Positions 4,695 through 5,609 of a DNA stretch of 5,609 nt are shown here, piece by piece. The translations under genes were made by a program, and so were the position numbers. Position 1 is the stretch's first letter. Each line of letters opens with the position of its first letter. The notes beneath the pieces are model-generated. The model was given only the letters and a program-made list of their open reading frames with translations, had not been told where the DNA came from and searched no databases. Origin of the DNA: Patescibacteria group bacterium (GTDB lineage: Bacteria > Patescibacteriota > Minisyncoccia > Phycocordibacterales > PALSA-1337); assembly GCA_023487965.1 (NCBI GenBank), contig JAMDBV010000017.1, positions 1 to 5,609 of the forward strand. Reading direction: 5' to 3'.

Positions 4695-5609
4695 TTAATC
4701 TTCAATAGAGATAACCCTCTGTAATTCTTCTATAGAAGTGACACCGCTCAGGACTTTGAGGATGCCGTCTTGTTTCATGGTAAGTATGCCTTGACCCTTG
4801 GCGGCGAGCCAGATCTCACGATCGTTCGATCCCGATTGTACCGCGTGTTCTATATTCTCATTCATCAGTATCGCTTCGTATATGCCTATGCGACCTTTGT
4901 ATCCGGTATTGTTGCACTTTGGACAACCTTTCGATACCCACATCTTGGTTCTGTCCGGAGGCACAAGGCTCTGGTCCTCGATCGTGGCAACCGTGGCCTC
5001 TATCTCATTCTTTGTCTCGCCGTCGACAATCGCTTCAGCTTTGCAGTATTCGCAGAGCTTGCGTACGAGTCTCTGGGCCATTGAGACACGCAATGCCGAA
5101 GGTGTGATCGATGGATTGACGCCGAGATCAGAAAGTCGTGGGAATGTGCCTGCGGCATCGTTCGTGTGAAGGGTAGAGAAGACGAGGTGGCCGGTAAGAG
5201 CGGAATTGACTGCGATACTCGCAGTTTCATTGTCGCGAATTTCACCTATCATTATGATGTCAGGGTCTTGGCGGACGGCCGCGCGCAGGCCTTCAAGGAA
5301 ATTGTAACCTTTGTCATTGACTTGGGTTTGGACGATGCCCGGCAGGTGATATTCGATCGGGTCTTCGATGGTGATGATCTTGACTGTAGGATTGTGGACC
5401 TTTTTCAGGAATGCATACAGTGTGGTCGTCTTTCCGGAACCGGTCGGACCGGTGGTCAGGATCATGCCGTCCGGACGGGAGATTTCATTTTCGAGGACGG
5501 CAAGAAGTTTTTTGTTGATGCCGAGATCTTCCAGTGGAATATCTATGGTTTTTGGATTGAGTATACGCAAGACGACCGATTCGTTGTACGCACCGGGCAG
5601 GACTGAAAA
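4695..5609 (-). CDS. pilB: Type IV pilus assembly / type II secretion ATPase (PilB/GspE family), N-terminus cut by window edge
   Basis: This is a hexameric cytoplasmic ATPase that powers pilin polymerisation. 304 residues are visible, and the frame stays open to base 5609, where the protein reads FSVLPGAYNESVVLRIL, the conserved strand before the ATPase core. A TTG at 5570 is therefore internal, not the start. Numbering from the edge, Walker A is GPTGSGKTTT (54-63), the Asp box IITIEDPIEY (78-87), Walker B DPDIIMIGEIRD (115-126) and the His box TGHLVFSTLHTN (139-150). A four-Cys zinc site follows: CEYC (186-189) and CPKC (229-232), then GYKGRIGIYE. The paired CxxC motifs, the Asp and His boxes and the position with no preceding pilT favour PilB/GspE over the retraction ATPase PilT. 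No pilC or pilin gene is in the window, so the pathway assignment rests on this protein alone. Confidence 0.93.
   Translation of the reverse strand, partial: FSVLPGAYNESVVLRILNPKTIDIPLEDLGINKKLLAVLENEISRPDGMILTTGPTGSGKTTTLYAFLKKVHNPTVKIITIEDPIEYHLPGIVQTQVNDKGYNFLEGLRAAVRQDPDIIMIGEIRDNETASIAVNSALTGHLVFSTLHTNDAAGTFPRLSDLGVNPSITPSALRVSMAQRLVRKLCEYCKAEAIVDGETKNEIEATVATIEDQSLVPPDRTKMWVSKGCPKCNNTGYKGRIGIYEAILMNENIEHAVQSGSNDREIWLAAKGQGILTMKQDGILKVLSGVTSIEELQRVISIED

Noticed and set aside
4688..4699. Perfect 12-base palindrome ATTAATATTAAT over the pilB stop
   Set aside because: Low-complexity AT sequence; no T run for a terminator and no second copy in the window, so chance is likely.
5568..5570. 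TTG as the start of the pilus ATPase
   Set aside because: The frame continues upstream to the window edge and encodes conserved family sequence (VLPGAYNESVVLRIL), so the gene is partial, not starting here.
1..5609. CRISPR arrays, insertion sequences, tRNA or rRNA genes
   Set aside because: I saw no spaced direct repeats, transposase-like proteins, terminal inverted repeats of an element, or tRNA cloverleaf on either strand.

Overview
This window looks like a chromosomal fragment from a candidate-phyla-radiation (Patescibacteria, Parcubacteria-like) bacterium. The grounds are the tight packing of minus-strand genes, a shortened YebC, a type IV pilus assembly ATPase next to recombination genes, small lineage-type hypothetical proteins, and the absence of clear Shine-Dalgarno sequences. 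UGA serves as a normal stop (ruvC and the coiled-coil gene end with it), so the UGA=Gly code of Gracilibacteria/SR1 does not apply. The lineage is an inference from gene content, not from a marker phylogeny.

Layout, read in the minus-strand direction of transcription (right to left). (1) 5609-4695: C-terminal half of a PilB/GspE-type secretion ATPase, cut by the window edge. (2) 4671-4333: a 112-residue coiled-coil protein of unknown role. (3) 4332-4037: no protein gene, but a highly self-complementary element best read as a PLUS-strand structured RNA of about 186 nt. It has a good sigma70-type promoter whose predicted start falls exactly on the first base of the terminal helix. (4) 4036-3026 ruvB, 3007-2477 yebC (short form), 2487-2002 ruvC: a Holliday-junction resolution cluster lacking ruvA, with yebC and ruvC overlapping by 11 bases. 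(5) 1921-1658: a very acidic 87-residue protein with its own promoter and a perfect DnaA-box sequence upstream. (6) 1620-1: the first 540 residues of a bifunctional class A penicillin-binding protein, driven by a near-consensus promoter that predicts a leaderless mRNA.

Functionally, RuvB is the branch-migration motor and RuvC the junction resolvase; YebC sits between them as it often does near ruv genes. The PBP polymerises and crosslinks peptidoglycan, and the ATPase powers type IV pilus assembly. The most interesting element is the structured RNA divergent from ruvB. Its long rod, asymmetric internal loop and side hairpin on the 3' strand resemble the architecture of 6S RNA, but I could not match it by sequence to any known family.
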